Shown here: positions 1 through 8,053 of the stretch, piece after piece
Numbering within the stretch: the first letter of the stretch is position 1
Layout of the letters: each line of letters opens with the position of its first letter
Source of the DNA: Paraburkholderia sprentiae WSM5005
Lineage (GTDB): Bacteria; Pseudomonadota; Gammaproteobacteria; Burkholderiales; Burkholderiaceae
DNA length: 64,000 bases
NCBI RefSeq assembly: GCF_001865575.2
Contig: NZ_CP017561.2
Coordinates: 620,001-684,000 of the forward strand
Direction: 5' to 3'
Program-made: the position numbers and the translations under genes
Notes under the pieces: generated by a model
The model's input: the letters and a program-made list of their open reading frames with translations, nothing else
What the model was told of the DNA's origin: nothing
Database searches by the model: none

Positions 1-1
1 C

Positions 2-211
2 GCCTACATGCGCGCTAAGGCGCAATGGCCGCTGTTCCTGCACGAAGAAGCCGCGCTCGATTTCCTGCGCTTCCGGTCGTTCGCGCGGGTCGTCGAACAC
101 GACGGCGCATTTCACGTCGTCACGCCATTCGCCGACACGACGCCGCTTGCGCTCGGCGTCGAGTTCCGGGGCGCTCATACCAAGGTCGAGGCGGGGAAAG
201 CACTGCAATGA
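2..211 (+). CDS. C-terminal end of an unidentified protein (cut by window edge)
   Basis: The reading frame is open from the left edge to a TGA whose bases overlap the wecB start (ATGA, 208-211), so this is the 3' end of a gene in the same operon. About 69 residues are visible, ending ...VEAGKALQ. The piece is mixed alpha/beta in character and has no membrane segment. I do not recognise a family from this stretch. Its position directly before wecB suggests a polysaccharide role, but that is only context. Confidence 0.6.
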   Translation, partial: AYMRAKAQWPLFLHEEAALDFLRFRSFARVVEHDGAFHVVTPFADTTPLALGVEFRGAHTKVEAGKALQ

Positions 212-1329
212 AAGTCATGGTGGTGATGGGCACGCGGCCCGAGGTCATCAAGCTCGCACCGCTCGTGCGAGCGCTGCGCAGCGAGTTCGACACGATCGTC
301 TGCGCGAGCGGACAGCACAAGGACATGGCCGCGCAGGCGCTCGAATTCTTCGGCATCGAACCGGACATCACGCTCGAAACGATGCACCCGGGTCAATCGC
401 TGAACGCGCTGGCGTCGCGCCTGATCGCGGCGCTCGACCGCGCGCTCGACGAAACGCGCCCCGACTGGGTGATCGTGCAGGGCGACACGACGACCGCGTT
501 CTGCGCGGGCTTCGCGGCGTTCCAACGCGGCATCCGCGTGGGTCACGTCGAGGCGGGGCTGCGCACCGGCGATCTCACGAGTCCGTTTCCCGAGGAAGCG
601 AACCGCAGTCTGCTCGGGCGCATCGCGACGCTGCATTTCGCGCCGACCTCGCGTGCGCGTGACAGCCTGCTTGCCGAAGGTGTCGCGGCGGAGAAGATCG
701 TCGTGACCGGCAACACGGTCGTCGATGCGATCGGCGAAGTGCGCGCGAGCTGGAACGTCACGCCCGCGGCGAGTCCGCTGCCCGCATGGCGCGGCGCGCA
801 GCAGCAGCACGTGCTCGTCACCTGCCATCGCCGCGAGAATTTCGGCGACGTGCTGCAGGACATTTGCCGGGTGCTGCGCGATTTGTGTCAGCGCTATAGC
901 GATTACCGCTGGGTATTCCCCGTGCATCTGAACCCGGCCGTGCGCGAGCCCGTGCATCGCGAGCTCGATGGCATCGCGAACCTCGCGCTGATCGAGCCGG
1001 TCGACTATCCGACGAGCCTTTATCTGATCAGCGGCAGCGCTGTCGTGGTCAGCGATTCGGGCGGCATCCAGGAAGAAGCGCCGACCTTCGGCGTGCCGGT
1101 CGTCGTGATGCGCAACCACACCGAGCGCCGCGAAGGCGTCGACGCCGGCTTCGCGACGCTCGCGGGGCAGAGCGCGGCGAGCATCGAGCGCGCCGTGATC
1201 GGCTGGCTCGACGATCCCGCGCGGCGCGCCGCGCTGCGCGATCGAGCGAATCCGTATGGCGACGGGCTGGCGTCGCGGCGCATCGTCGACAGCCTGCGCG
1301 GCCGACCGGTCGAGGTGTTCGTTGGCTGA
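208..1329 (+). CDS. wecB: UDP-N-acetylglucosamine 2-epimerase (non-hydrolysing)
   Basis: This cytoplasmic enzyme interconverts UDP-GlcNAc and UDP-ManNAc, supplying ManNAc-type precursors for surface polysaccharide. The 373-residue length is standard for the family. The N-terminal GTRPE is at residues 8-12, QGDTTT near 91-96, HVEAGLRTGD at 113-122, PFPEEANR at 126-133 and CHRREN at 206-211. Together these carry the Asp, Glu and His positions typical of the family. The ATG at 208 overlaps the upstream stop codon, and the next gene starts inside the 3' end of this one, so translation is probably coupled. Identification is firm; the exact polysaccharide served is not known. Confidence 0.95.
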   Translation: MKVMVVMGTRPEVIKLAPLVRALRSEFDTIVCASGQHKDMAAQALEFFGIEPDITLETMHPGQSLNALASRLIAALDRALDETRPDWVIVQGDTTTAFCAGFAAFQRGIRVGHVEAGLRTGDLTSPFPEEANRSLLGRIATLHFAPTSRARDSLLAEGVAAEKIVVTGNTVVDAIGEVRASWNVTPAASPLPAWRGAQQQHVLVTCHRRENFGDVLQDICRVLRDLCQRYSDYRWVFPVHLNPAVREPVHRELDGIANLALIEPVDYPTSLYLISGSAVVVSDSGGIQEEAPTFGVPVVVMRNHTERREGVDAGFATLAGQSAASIERAVIGWLDDPARRAALRDRANPYGDGLASRRIVDSLRGRPVEVFVG

Positions 1330-2575
1330 CGGCAAGAACCCGGTGCTTGCCCCGCAAGACTGCGTGCTGTTTTCGACCGCCGACTGGGACGAGCCGTATT
1401 GGACCAACAAGCAGCACACGGCGAGCATCCTGGCCGCGCGCGGCTGGCGAATCCTGTATGTGGAAAGCGTCGGCTTCCGCTCGCCGAAAGTGGCCAGCGG
1501 CCGCGACTGGTCGCGCCTGTGGCGGCGCTTGTGGCGCGGCGTGCAGTCGCTCATGCTCGGGCCGCCGCGGCGCGCCGACAACATCTGGGTGTTGTCGCCG
1601 CTGATGGTGCCGGCGGGGCATCATTTGCCGTTCGTGCGCTCGCTGAACCAGGCGATGCTGCGCTTTTCGGTGAACCGCTTCGCGAGGTCGCATCGCTACG
1701 ACGAGCCGGTCGTGTGGACCTACCACCCGTACATGCTCGACGCGATTGCGACGCTGCCGCGCGGGCCGCTCGTCTACCACTGCGTGGACGACATCGCGGC
1801 GATTCCGGGCGTCGACGTCGACGCGTTCCGCAACGCGCAACGCGATCTGCTCGGCCGCTGCGAGGCGGTGTTTACGACCGCGCAATCGCTGAAGGACGTG
1901 TGCGTGCCGTTCAATCCCAATACGCATTTCTTCGGCAACGTGGTCGACGAAGCGCACTTCGGCGCAGCGCGGGCGGACGGCCCGTTGCCCGCCGAGCTCG
2001 CCGCGATCGACGAGCCGCGGCTGGTGTATCACGGCGTGCTGTCGGACTTCAAGGTCGACCTGCCGCTGCTGCTGCAAACCGCGCAGGCGCGGCCGCGCTG
2101 GCAATGGGTGATCATCGGCGAGGAGCGCGAAGGGCAGCGCAGCGACCTGCTCGCGCAACTCGCGCGTCTGCCGAACGTGCATCTGCTCGGCTACCGGCCG
2201 TATCGCGTGCTGCCGCAGTACCTGCGCGGCATGCGGGTCGGCGTGCTGCCGACGTTGATCAACGAGTACACGCACTCGATGTTTCCGATGAAGTTCTACG
2301 AATATCTCGCGGCCGGTTTGCCGGTCGTGTCGACGCCGCTCGATTTCGCGAAGGAACCGCGCGCGGGGCTCGAAGTTGGCGGCGATGCCGACGCCTTCAT
2401 CGCGGCGATCGAAAGGCAGCTCGCGCGCGGCAAGCTGAGCGCCGACGAAGCGCGTGCGGCGGTCGGCGAGAATACGTGGGAGGCACGGCTGGACAAGATG
2501 CTGGCGATCACGTTCCACTATCCGCTCGCGGGCGGCAGCAGCGCGCCGCAAGCCGGCGCGGAGGTGCGTACGTGA
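1322..2575 (+). CDS. Glycosyltransferase, GT-B fold
   Basis: A 417-residue cytoplasmic glycosyltransferase. The C-terminal half has the nucleotide-sugar binding features of GT-B enzymes: a GVLSDF-type turn, VIIGEE, VHLLGYRPY, and then FYEYLAAGLPVVSTPL near residues 325-340, where the acidic residue contacts the donor. YHCVDD lies in the N-terminal half. I place the start at a TTG (1322) that overlaps the wecB stop and has GAGGTG about five bases upstream; there is no good ATG nearby. It overlaps the next gene by GTGA. Donor and acceptor cannot be read from the sequence. Confidence 0.85.
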   Translation: MADGKNPVLAPQDCVLFSTADWDEPYWTNKQHTASILAARGWRILYVESVGFRSPKVASGRDWSRLWRRLWRGVQSLMLGPPRRADNIWVLSPLMVPAGHHLPFVRSLNQAMLRFSVNRFARSHRYDEPVVWTYHPYMLDAIATLPRGPLVYHCVDDIAAIPGVDVDAFRNAQRDLLGRCEAVFTTAQSLKDVCVPFNPNTHFFGNVVDEAHFGAARADGPLPAELAAIDEPRLVYHGVLSDFKVDLPLLLQTAQARPRWQWVIIGEEREGQRSDLLAQLARLPNVHLLGYRPYRVLPQYLRGMRVGVLPTLINEYTHSMFPMKFYEYLAAGLPVVSTPLDFAKEPRAGLEVGGDADAFIAAIERQLARGKLSADEARAAVGENTWEARLDKMLAITFHYPLAGGSSAPQAGAEVRT

Positions 2576-3705
2576 GGGTCGTTCATGTGTACCGCACGTA
2601 CTTCCCGGACCCGCCTGGCGGCTTGCAGGAAGCGATCCGCCAGATCGCGCTGTCGACGCGCGAGCGCGGCGTCGAACCGCGCATTCTGACCTTGTCGCCG
2701 ACGCCGACGCCGAGCGTCGTCGAGCGTCCCGAGGGGCAGGTGGTCCGCGAGAAATCGTGGGCCGCGCCGGCATCGTGCGATCTCGGCGGGCCGTGCGCGG
2801 TCATGAAGTATCGCCAGATGGCCGACTGGGCCGATGTCGTGCACTTCCATTTTCCGTGGCCGTTCGCCGACGTCTTGCATCTGCTCGGACGCACGAAAAA
2901 GCCGACGGTGATGACGTATCACTCCGACATCGTGCGGCAGAAGCTGCTCGGCGCCGTCTATGGACCGCTGATGCGGCGCACGCTGCGCAGCATGTCCGCG
3001 GTGGTCGCGACGTCGCCCGCCTATGCGCGGACCAGCGAGGCGCTCGCGGCCTGCGTGTCGAAGGAGCGTTTGAAGACGATTCCGCTGGGCATCATCGACT
3101 ACCGCGACGAGCTGCAGCCCCTCGACGCGCAGCGCAAGCTCGACAGCCGGCTCGGTCTGGCGCCAGGCGAGCCTTATTTTCTCGCGCTCGGCGTGCTGCG
3201 TTACTACAAGGGACTGCATACGCTCGTCGAGGCCGCCCGGCATGTGCGGGCGAAAATCGTCATCGCGGGTTCGGGACCCGAGCGCGAGCGGCTCGCCGCG
3301 TTGGCGCGGGAGCATGGCGCGAGCAACGTCGTGTTTGCCGGGCAGGTCACGCATGAAGAAAAGGTCGCGCTGCTCAAGGGCTGTCGCGCGATGGTGCTGC
3401 CCTCGCATTTGCGCTCCGAAGCGTTCGGGATGGTGCTGGTCGAAGCGGCGATGTTCGGCAAGCCGATGGTGTGCTGCGAGGTGGGATCGGGGACGTCGTT
3501 TGTGAACGAGGATGGGGTGACGGGGTTTGTCGTGCCGCCCGAGGCGCCACAAAAACTGGCTGCCGCGATGAAGCAGCTTGTTGTCGATGAAGCGCTTGCC
3601 CGCAAAATGGGGGCGGCGGCCCGCGAGCGATATGAGCGCCTGTTTTCGGGACCGGCGTTGGGCGACGCGTATCAGGCGTTATATGACGAAGTATTGGCGG
3701 CCTGA
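2572..3705 (+). CDS. Glycosyltransferase family 4
   Basis: A 377-residue retaining GT4 enzyme, starting at a GTG that overlaps the previous stop (GTGA). The N-terminus carries the acceptor-side glycine loop (RTYFPDPPGGLQEA). The C-terminal domain shows FLALGVLRYYKGLHTLVEAA, VIAGSGPERERL, and then the donor-site segment SEAFGMVLVEAAMFGKPMV with the E-x7-E pattern. It ends the wecB operon; the next gene lies 306 bases downstream. It probably adds one sugar on the cytoplasmic face to a lipid-linked oligosaccharide. Confidence 0.88.
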   Translation: MRVVHVYRTYFPDPPGGLQEAIRQIALSTRERGVEPRILTLSPTPTPSVVERPEGQVVREKSWAAPASCDLGGPCAVMKYRQMADWADVVHFHFPWPFADVLHLLGRTKKPTVMTYHSDIVRQKLLGAVYGPLMRRTLRSMSAVVATSPAYARTSEALAACVSKERLKTIPLGIIDYRDELQPLDAQRKLDSRLGLAPGEPYFLALGVLRYYKGLHTLVEAARHVRAKIVIAGSGPERERLAALAREHGASNVVFAGQVTHEEKVALLKGCRAMVLPSHLRSEAFGMVLVEAAMFGKPMVCCEVGSGTSFVNEDGVTGFVVPPEAPQKLAAAMKQLVVDEALARKMGAAARERYERLFSGPALGDAYQALYDEVLAA

Positions 3706-4011
3706 GGCCGTCTAATTTGCGCGAACCGTCGTGCGTATCGGATGTTGTAGTATTTGCCGAGCTTGCATAGGACCGCCGCCGATTGTCGCCTCCATCACAA
3801 CTCGGCGGAATCAAATGACTTCGAGGCGAGTTGTAAGGCGAGTGCCGAGATAGTAAAGTGGCGCGCGCCAGACGCGCGTGGAGTAGCCGGCTTTGGCGAT
3901 TCGATTCGACCAAGCACCGTGTCAGAACGGATTTCTACACGATTTTCTATCCGCATTTCTCGTTATCGCATGGTTTTTCACCTTGTTTTCTCCCTTGCGG
4001 CGGACAACTGA
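3706..4011 (+). other. Intergenic region before the DPA-like module
   Basis: 306 bases with lower GC than the flanking genes, becoming T-rich just before the next start (3930-4000). I see no convincing gene, no strong hairpin-plus-T terminator and no clear -35/-10 pair. The composition change suggests that a new transcription unit begins here. Confidence 0.4.
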
Positions 4012-5436
4012 ATGAGCAGCAAACCCCTCGTTGTCGACCTTGACGGAACGCTCATTCGCTCAGACGTCCTGATCGAATGCGGCTTTGCGTTCACCCGGTC
4101 CGCGCCGCACCGTTTCTATGAGCCGCTTCTATGGCTCATGCGCGAGGGTAAGGCGGGGCTCAAAGCCCGTCTGGCCGAGGCCACCAATATCGACGTTACC
4201 GTTCTGCCTTACGATGCCGCCGTGATCGAGTGGCTGAAGGAGGAGCGGGCCGCGGGGCGTACGCTCGTATTGGCAACCGCGAGCCATCTGCGCTATGCGA
4301 ATGCCATCGCCGATCATCTCGGACTGTTCGATAAGATCTTTGCCACGGACGGCGATATCAATCTGTCCGCGCATCGCAAGCGCGACAGGCTGGTTGCGGA
4401 GTTCGGCGAAAAAGGCTTCGATTACGCGGGAAATTCGCACGACGACGTCGCGGTCTGGGAGGCCGCGGAGCGCGCTTACGTCGTCAATCCATCGACTGGG
4501 GTGGAGCGTGCCGCGCGCAAGCACGGCAATGTCAAGCGCGTGATCGACGAACGTACCGCGCGGTCGAAGACGTGGGCGAAATCGTTGCGGCTGCACCAGT
4601 GGCTGAAGAACCTGCTGATATTCGTTCCGTTGCTGGCGGCGCACCAACTATCGGATCCGGCTCTGGTGATTGCCGCGATTCTCGCCTTTTTTGCCTTCGG
4701 CCTGTGTGCGTCGAGCGTCTATTTGCTGAATGACCTGCTCGATCTCGAAGACGACCGGCATCATCCGACAAAACGCAAAAGGCCGCTTGCTTCCGGCGCA
4801 TTGCCGCTCATCTGGGGCGCGACGCTCTTTCCTGTTCTACTGGTGCTAGGTGGCGCGATTGCATGGTTCTGTCTGCCACATAAGTTCGCATTGGTCTTGC
4901 TCGGCTATTACCTACTCACGCTCGCTTATTCGCTTTATCTGAAGCGGCGCGTCATGATGGATGTCGTGGTTCTGGCCTCGCTCTACACAACGCGAATCAT
5001 CGCCGGAAGCGCCGCGATCGACGCACGGCTCACGTTCTGGCTGCTGGCGTTTTCGATGTTTATTTTTCTGAGCCTGGCGCTGGTCAAGCGATATGCGGAA
5101 TTGCATGCGCTACGGGAACGTGGCCTCGTGAAGTCGCGCGGCCGGGGCTATGTCGCGAGCGATCTCTCGCTGATTTCGTCGCTTGGCGCAGCCTCCGGCT
5201 ATCTTTCGGTGCTGGTTCTCGCGCTTTACATTCAGGACGGCAATACGACGAGCCTGTACCGGCATCCGGAGTTCATCTGGATCGCTTGTCCTTTGCTGCT
5301 TTACTGGGTAAGCCGGACATGGATCATCGCTCATCGTGGCAAGATGCACGACGATCCGATCGTCTTCGCCGCGAAAGATCGGGGCAGCTGGCTGGTCTTC
5401 GCGCTGTGCGGCATCGTGTTCTGGATGGCGATCTAG
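4012..5436 (+). CDS. HAD phosphatase domain fused to UbiA-family prenyltransferase (DPPR synthase-like)
   Basis: 474 residues. Residues 1-180 are a HAD-type hydrolase: VVDLDGTL at 7-14 holds the two catalytic Asp, and GNSHDD at 140-145 fits the metal-binding motif. From about 190 a polytopic UbiA domain follows, with HQWLKN at 195-200 and the metal/diphosphate motif NDLLDLEDD at 240-248, then about eight hydrophobic helices. In mycobacteria the UbiA protein Rv3806c moves 5-phosphoribose from PRPP to decaprenyl phosphate; the DprE1- and DprE2-like genes downstream make that role likely here. The HAD part could remove the 5-phosphate, which a separate enzyme does in mycobacteria; this is inference. 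The next ATG follows four bases after the stop-codon region. Confidence 0.85.
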   Translation: MSSKPLVVDLDGTLIRSDVLIECGFAFTRSAPHRFYEPLLWLMREGKAGLKARLAEATNIDVTVLPYDAAVIEWLKEERAAGRTLVLATASHLRYANAIADHLGLFDKIFATDGDINLSAHRKRDRLVAEFGEKGFDYAGNSHDDVAVWEAAERAYVVNPSTGVERAARKHGNVKRVIDERTARSKTWAKSLRLHQWLKNLLIFVPLLAAHQLSDPALVIAAILAFFAFGLCASSVYLLNDLLDLEDDRHHPTKRKRPLASGALPLIWGATLFPVLLVLGGAIAWFCLPHKFALVLLGYYLLTLAYSLYLKRRVMMDVVVLASLYTTRIIAGSAAIDARLTFWLLAFSMFIFLSLALVKRYAELHALRERGLVKSRGRGYVASDLSLISSLGAASGYLSVLVLALYIQDGNTTSLYRHPEFIWIACPLLLYWVSRTWIIAHRGKMHDDPIVFAAKDRGSWLVFALCGIVFWMAI

Positions 5437-5439
5437 GCG

Positions 5440-6756
5440 ATGTCCAAAGTCCAGTCCTGGGGGCGCTATCCGTACGTTCCGCAAGATGCGCATCCGATCG
5501 CGTGGCGCGATTCGGCGGCCACGGTATGGCGCGGCGTGGCGGACGGGGAACGCACGACGCTCGTGTTCGGCAATGGGCGCAGCTATGGCGACAGTTGCCT
5601 CGCGTCGTCGGGACACGTGATCCAGACGCTGCCGCTGGACCGGCTGATTTGCGCCGATTGGCAAAGCGGCATCTTGCGCGCCGAGCCCGGCATCACGCTC
5701 GAGCAGATTCTCGACGTCGCCGTTCCGCGCGGATGGATGCTGCCGGTCACGCCAGGTACGAAGTACGCGACCCTCGGCGGCGCGATTGCCAACGACGTGC
5801 ACGGCAAGAACCATCATGTCCGCGGCACCTTTGGCCGGCATGTGCGGCGTTTCTGCCTGCTGCGTAGCGACGGCACGCAGTTCGAGTGTGCGCCGGACTC
5901 GCATCCGGAGTTTTTTGCCGCGACGATTGGCGGCTTGGGGATGACCGGGCTGATCGGTTGGGCGGAAATCCAGTTGATGCCGATCAAATCGAGCATGCTC
6001 GACGTGACCAGCATCCGCTTTGCCAACCTCGACGAATTCTTTACGCTGTCCGAGCGGCTCGATGCGTTGCACGAGTACAGCGTCGCCTGGGTCGACTGCC
6101 AGAGCCGCGATGCCGCGTTGGGCAGAGGCATCTTCATGGTCGGCGATCACGCATCCGGCGGGCGGCTCGAAGTTGAACGCCGCAAGACGCGTACGGTGCC
6201 TTTCACGTCGCCGATTCCGATCTTCAATCGGCTGACCCTGCGCGCGTTCAACGAGTTGTACTATCGGCGGCAACGCGCCGACGAGGTGAAGTCGACGGTC
6301 AGCTACGATTCGTATTTCTATCCGCTCGACAGCTTGCTCGAGTGGAATCGTATTTATGGGCGGTCGGGGTTTCAGCAGTATCAGTGTGTGATGCCGGCGC
6401 TGGCCGCTCGCGATGCGACTCGGGCGATTCTCGACGCGATCGCCCGCAGCGGCACCGGGTCGATACTCGCGGTGTTGAAGCGCTGCGGACATCTAGGCTC
6501 ACCCGGGCTGCTGTCGTTTCCGCTGGAGGGCACGTCGCTGGCTCTGGATTTTCCGCAGCGCGAGGCATCGAATCGCAAGCTGTTCGAACGGCTCGACGCG
6601 ATCGTGCGGGAGAGCGGCGGCCGCCTGTATCCGGCCAAGGACGCCCATATGTCGGGCGAAGATTTTCGCGTTGCGTACCCGCAATGGGAACAGGTCGAGG
6701 CGCTGCGTGACCCGGCCTTGCTGTCACGCTTTTGGGAACGAACCACTCGAGTATGA
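5440..6756 (+). CDS. DprE1-like FAD-dependent oxidase (decaprenylphosphoryl-ribose 2'-epimerase, oxidase subunit)
   Basis: 438 residues with a VAO-type FAD domain: FGNGRSYGDSC near 43-53, TPGTKYATLGGAIANDVHG around 104-122, followed by KNHH. The C-terminus matches the DprE1 end, with RLYPAKD holding a conserved Lys (residue 400). In mycobacteria DprE1 oxidises the 2'-OH of decaprenylphosphoryl-ribose to a keto intermediate. The position equivalent to Cys387 of M. tuberculosis DprE1, the benzothiazinone target, reads Ala368 here (SLALDFP). The TGA overlaps the next ATG (6753-6756), so the two subunits are translationally coupled. Family assignment is strong; the lipid and sugar used here are inferred. 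Confidence 0.88.
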   Translation: MSKVQSWGRYPYVPQDAHPIAWRDSAATVWRGVADGERTTLVFGNGRSYGDSCLASSGHVIQTLPLDRLICADWQSGILRAEPGITLEQILDVAVPRGWMLPVTPGTKYATLGGAIANDVHGKNHHVRGTFGRHVRRFCLLRSDGTQFECAPDSHPEFFAATIGGLGMTGLIGWAEIQLMPIKSSMLDVTSIRFANLDEFFTLSERLDALHEYSVAWVDCQSRDAALGRGIFMVGDHASGGRLEVERRKTRTVPFTSPIPIFNRLTLRAFNELYYRRQRADEVKSTVSYDSYFYPLDSLLEWNRIYGRSGFQQYQCVMPALAARDATRAILDAIARSGTGSILAVLKRCGHLGSPGLLSFPLEGTSLALDFPQREASNRKLFERLDAIVRESGGRLYPAKDAHMSGEDFRVAYPQWEQVEALRDPALLSRFWERTTRV

Positions 6757-7493
6757 AAAATATCGTTATCGTAGGCGCCACGTCGGCGATTGCCATTGCC
6801 TGCGCCCGGCAGTGGGCCAAACAGGGTGCGCGGTTTTTTCTCGTCGCGCGCAATGCGGAGCGCTTGCAGCAGGTCGCCGACGACCTCACCGCACGCGGCG
6901 CACAGACCGTGCTGTGCCAGCAGCTGGACATCGATCAGCTGGGCGAACACGCGGCGATGATGCAGCGCTGCGCGGCCGAGTTCGGCGCGCTGGATATCGT
7001 GCTGGTCGCGCCCGGCACGCTGCCGGACCAGCAGACTTGCCAGAACGATGTCGACGTTGCAGTGCGCGAGTTCAACACCAATGCGGTATCGGTCATCGCG
7101 CTGCTGACGCGCTTTGCGAACGTGATCGAGCTGCAGCGACGCGGCACGATCGCGGTCATTTCGTCGGTTGCCGGCGATCGCGGGCGTCAGTCGAACTATC
7201 TGTATGGCAGCGCGAAAGCGGCGCTGTCGGCTTTTTGCGAGGGTTTGCGGGCACGCCTGTTCAAGGCGGGCGCGCATGTCGTGACCATCAAGCCAGGCTT
7301 CGTCGCCACGCCGATGACGGCGGGCTTGCCGTTGCCGGGGCCGCTCGTGGCCACGGCTGACAAGGTTGCTGGCGATATCGTGCGCGCGGTGGAAAAGGGC
7401 AGAGATGTCGTTTATACGCCGTGGTTCTGGGGGGGCATCATGCTGATCATTCGCTCCATCCCGCGCCGCGTGTTCAAGCGGCTATCGCTGTAA
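6753..7493 (+). CDS. DprE2-like short-chain dehydrogenase (keto-ribose reductase)
   Basis: 246 residues and a classical SDR fold. The N-terminal NAD(P) site is VGATSAIAIA, the catalytic Ser lies in ISSVAGDRG, and YLYGSAK gives the Tyr-x3-Lys pair. The C-terminal tail (ending FKRLSL) carries a hydrophobic stretch, FWGGIMLIIRSI, as DprE2 proteins do. Its expected job is to reduce the 2'-keto lipid made by the DprE1-like partner, yielding polyprenyl-phosphoryl arabinose. The start overlaps the preceding stop (ATGA). Confidence 0.85.
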   Translation: MKNIVIVGATSAIAIACARQWAKQGARFFLVARNAERLQQVADDLTARGAQTVLCQQLDIDQLGEHAAMMQRCAAEFGALDIVLVAPGTLPDQQTCQNDVDVAVREFNTNAVSVIALLTRFANVIELQRRGTIAVISSVAGDRGRQSNYLYGSAKAALSAFCEGLRARLFKAGAHVVTIKPGFVATPMTAGLPLPGPLVATADKVAGDIVRAVEKGRDVVYTPWFWGGIMLIIRSIPRRVFKRLSL

Positions 7494-7553
7494 TGCGTTG
7501 CCGGCCGCGCGGCGGATTTTCGTTTCATCTTCCCTGACAGGGTGGTCCCTTTC

Positions 7554-7973
7554 GTGAGCACACCAGCAACTCCGATGAGCGCGTCGCGCCTCGTTATTTT
7601 TTATGCGCTATTCGCGGGGCTTTCGATTCTCGCCAATATCGGTTTTCAGAAGCTGTCCGTGATGGCCTATTCCGGCGCATTCAGCGTGCCGCTGTCCGTG
7701 TTCGTCGGGACGGGGGTCGGGCTGGTGGTAAAGTTCGCGCTTGATAAGGTCTGGATCTTTCGCTACCGACATCGCGATCTGTCGCACGGCGTCAGGAGTT
7801 TTCTGCTGTACACGGTGATGGGGCTGGCCACCACGGCGATTTTTTGGGGTTTCGAATTCGGCGCCGATGCGATCTATCATTCCGAGCCTGCGCGGTTGAT
7901 GGGCGGCGTGGTTGGACTGGTGATCGGTTACGTCGTCAAGTATCGGCTCGACAAGAAGTTTGTTTTTGCCTGA
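7554..7973 (+). CDS. GtrA-family membrane protein
   Basis: 139 residues with four predicted membrane helices and the GtrA signatures VKFALDKVWIFRY and VVKYRLDKKFVFA. GtrA-type proteins are thought to help lipid-linked monosaccharides cross the inner membrane. In this operon it would flip the pentose lipid produced by the three preceding genes; mycobacteria have a GtrA-type protein (Rv3789) beside the same pathway. I favour the GTG at 7554, with AGGGTGG upstream; GTG 7542 and ATG 7575 are alternatives. Confidence 0.82.
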   Translation: MSTPATPMSASRLVIFYALFAGLSILANIGFQKLSVMAYSGAFSVPLSVFVGTGVGLVVKFALDKVWIFRYRHRDLSHGVRSFLLYTVMGLATTAIFWGFEFGADAIYHSEPARLMGGVVGLVIGYVVKYRLDKKFVFA

Positions 7974-8053
7974 TTGGGGCAACGCCCTGGCAAGTTAGAG
8001 GTCGCGCAAGCGCGGCTGAATGCGCTCACTCAAAACCTTTTTGGCCCACGGGC

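Noticed and set aside
175..1584. Long minus-strand open frame (469 codons)
   Set aside because: Arg/Ala-rich shadow of wecB in a high-GC region; no domain and covers a certain gene.
1399..2571. Upstream part of the frame leading into the GT4 gene
   Set aside because: Arg-rich shadow of the preceding glycosyltransferase; the real start is the GTG at 2572.
5110..6492. Minus-strand frame of 460 codons opposite the DprE1-like gene
   Set aside because: Composition (Arg, His, Ala, Gln) is that of an antisense shadow.
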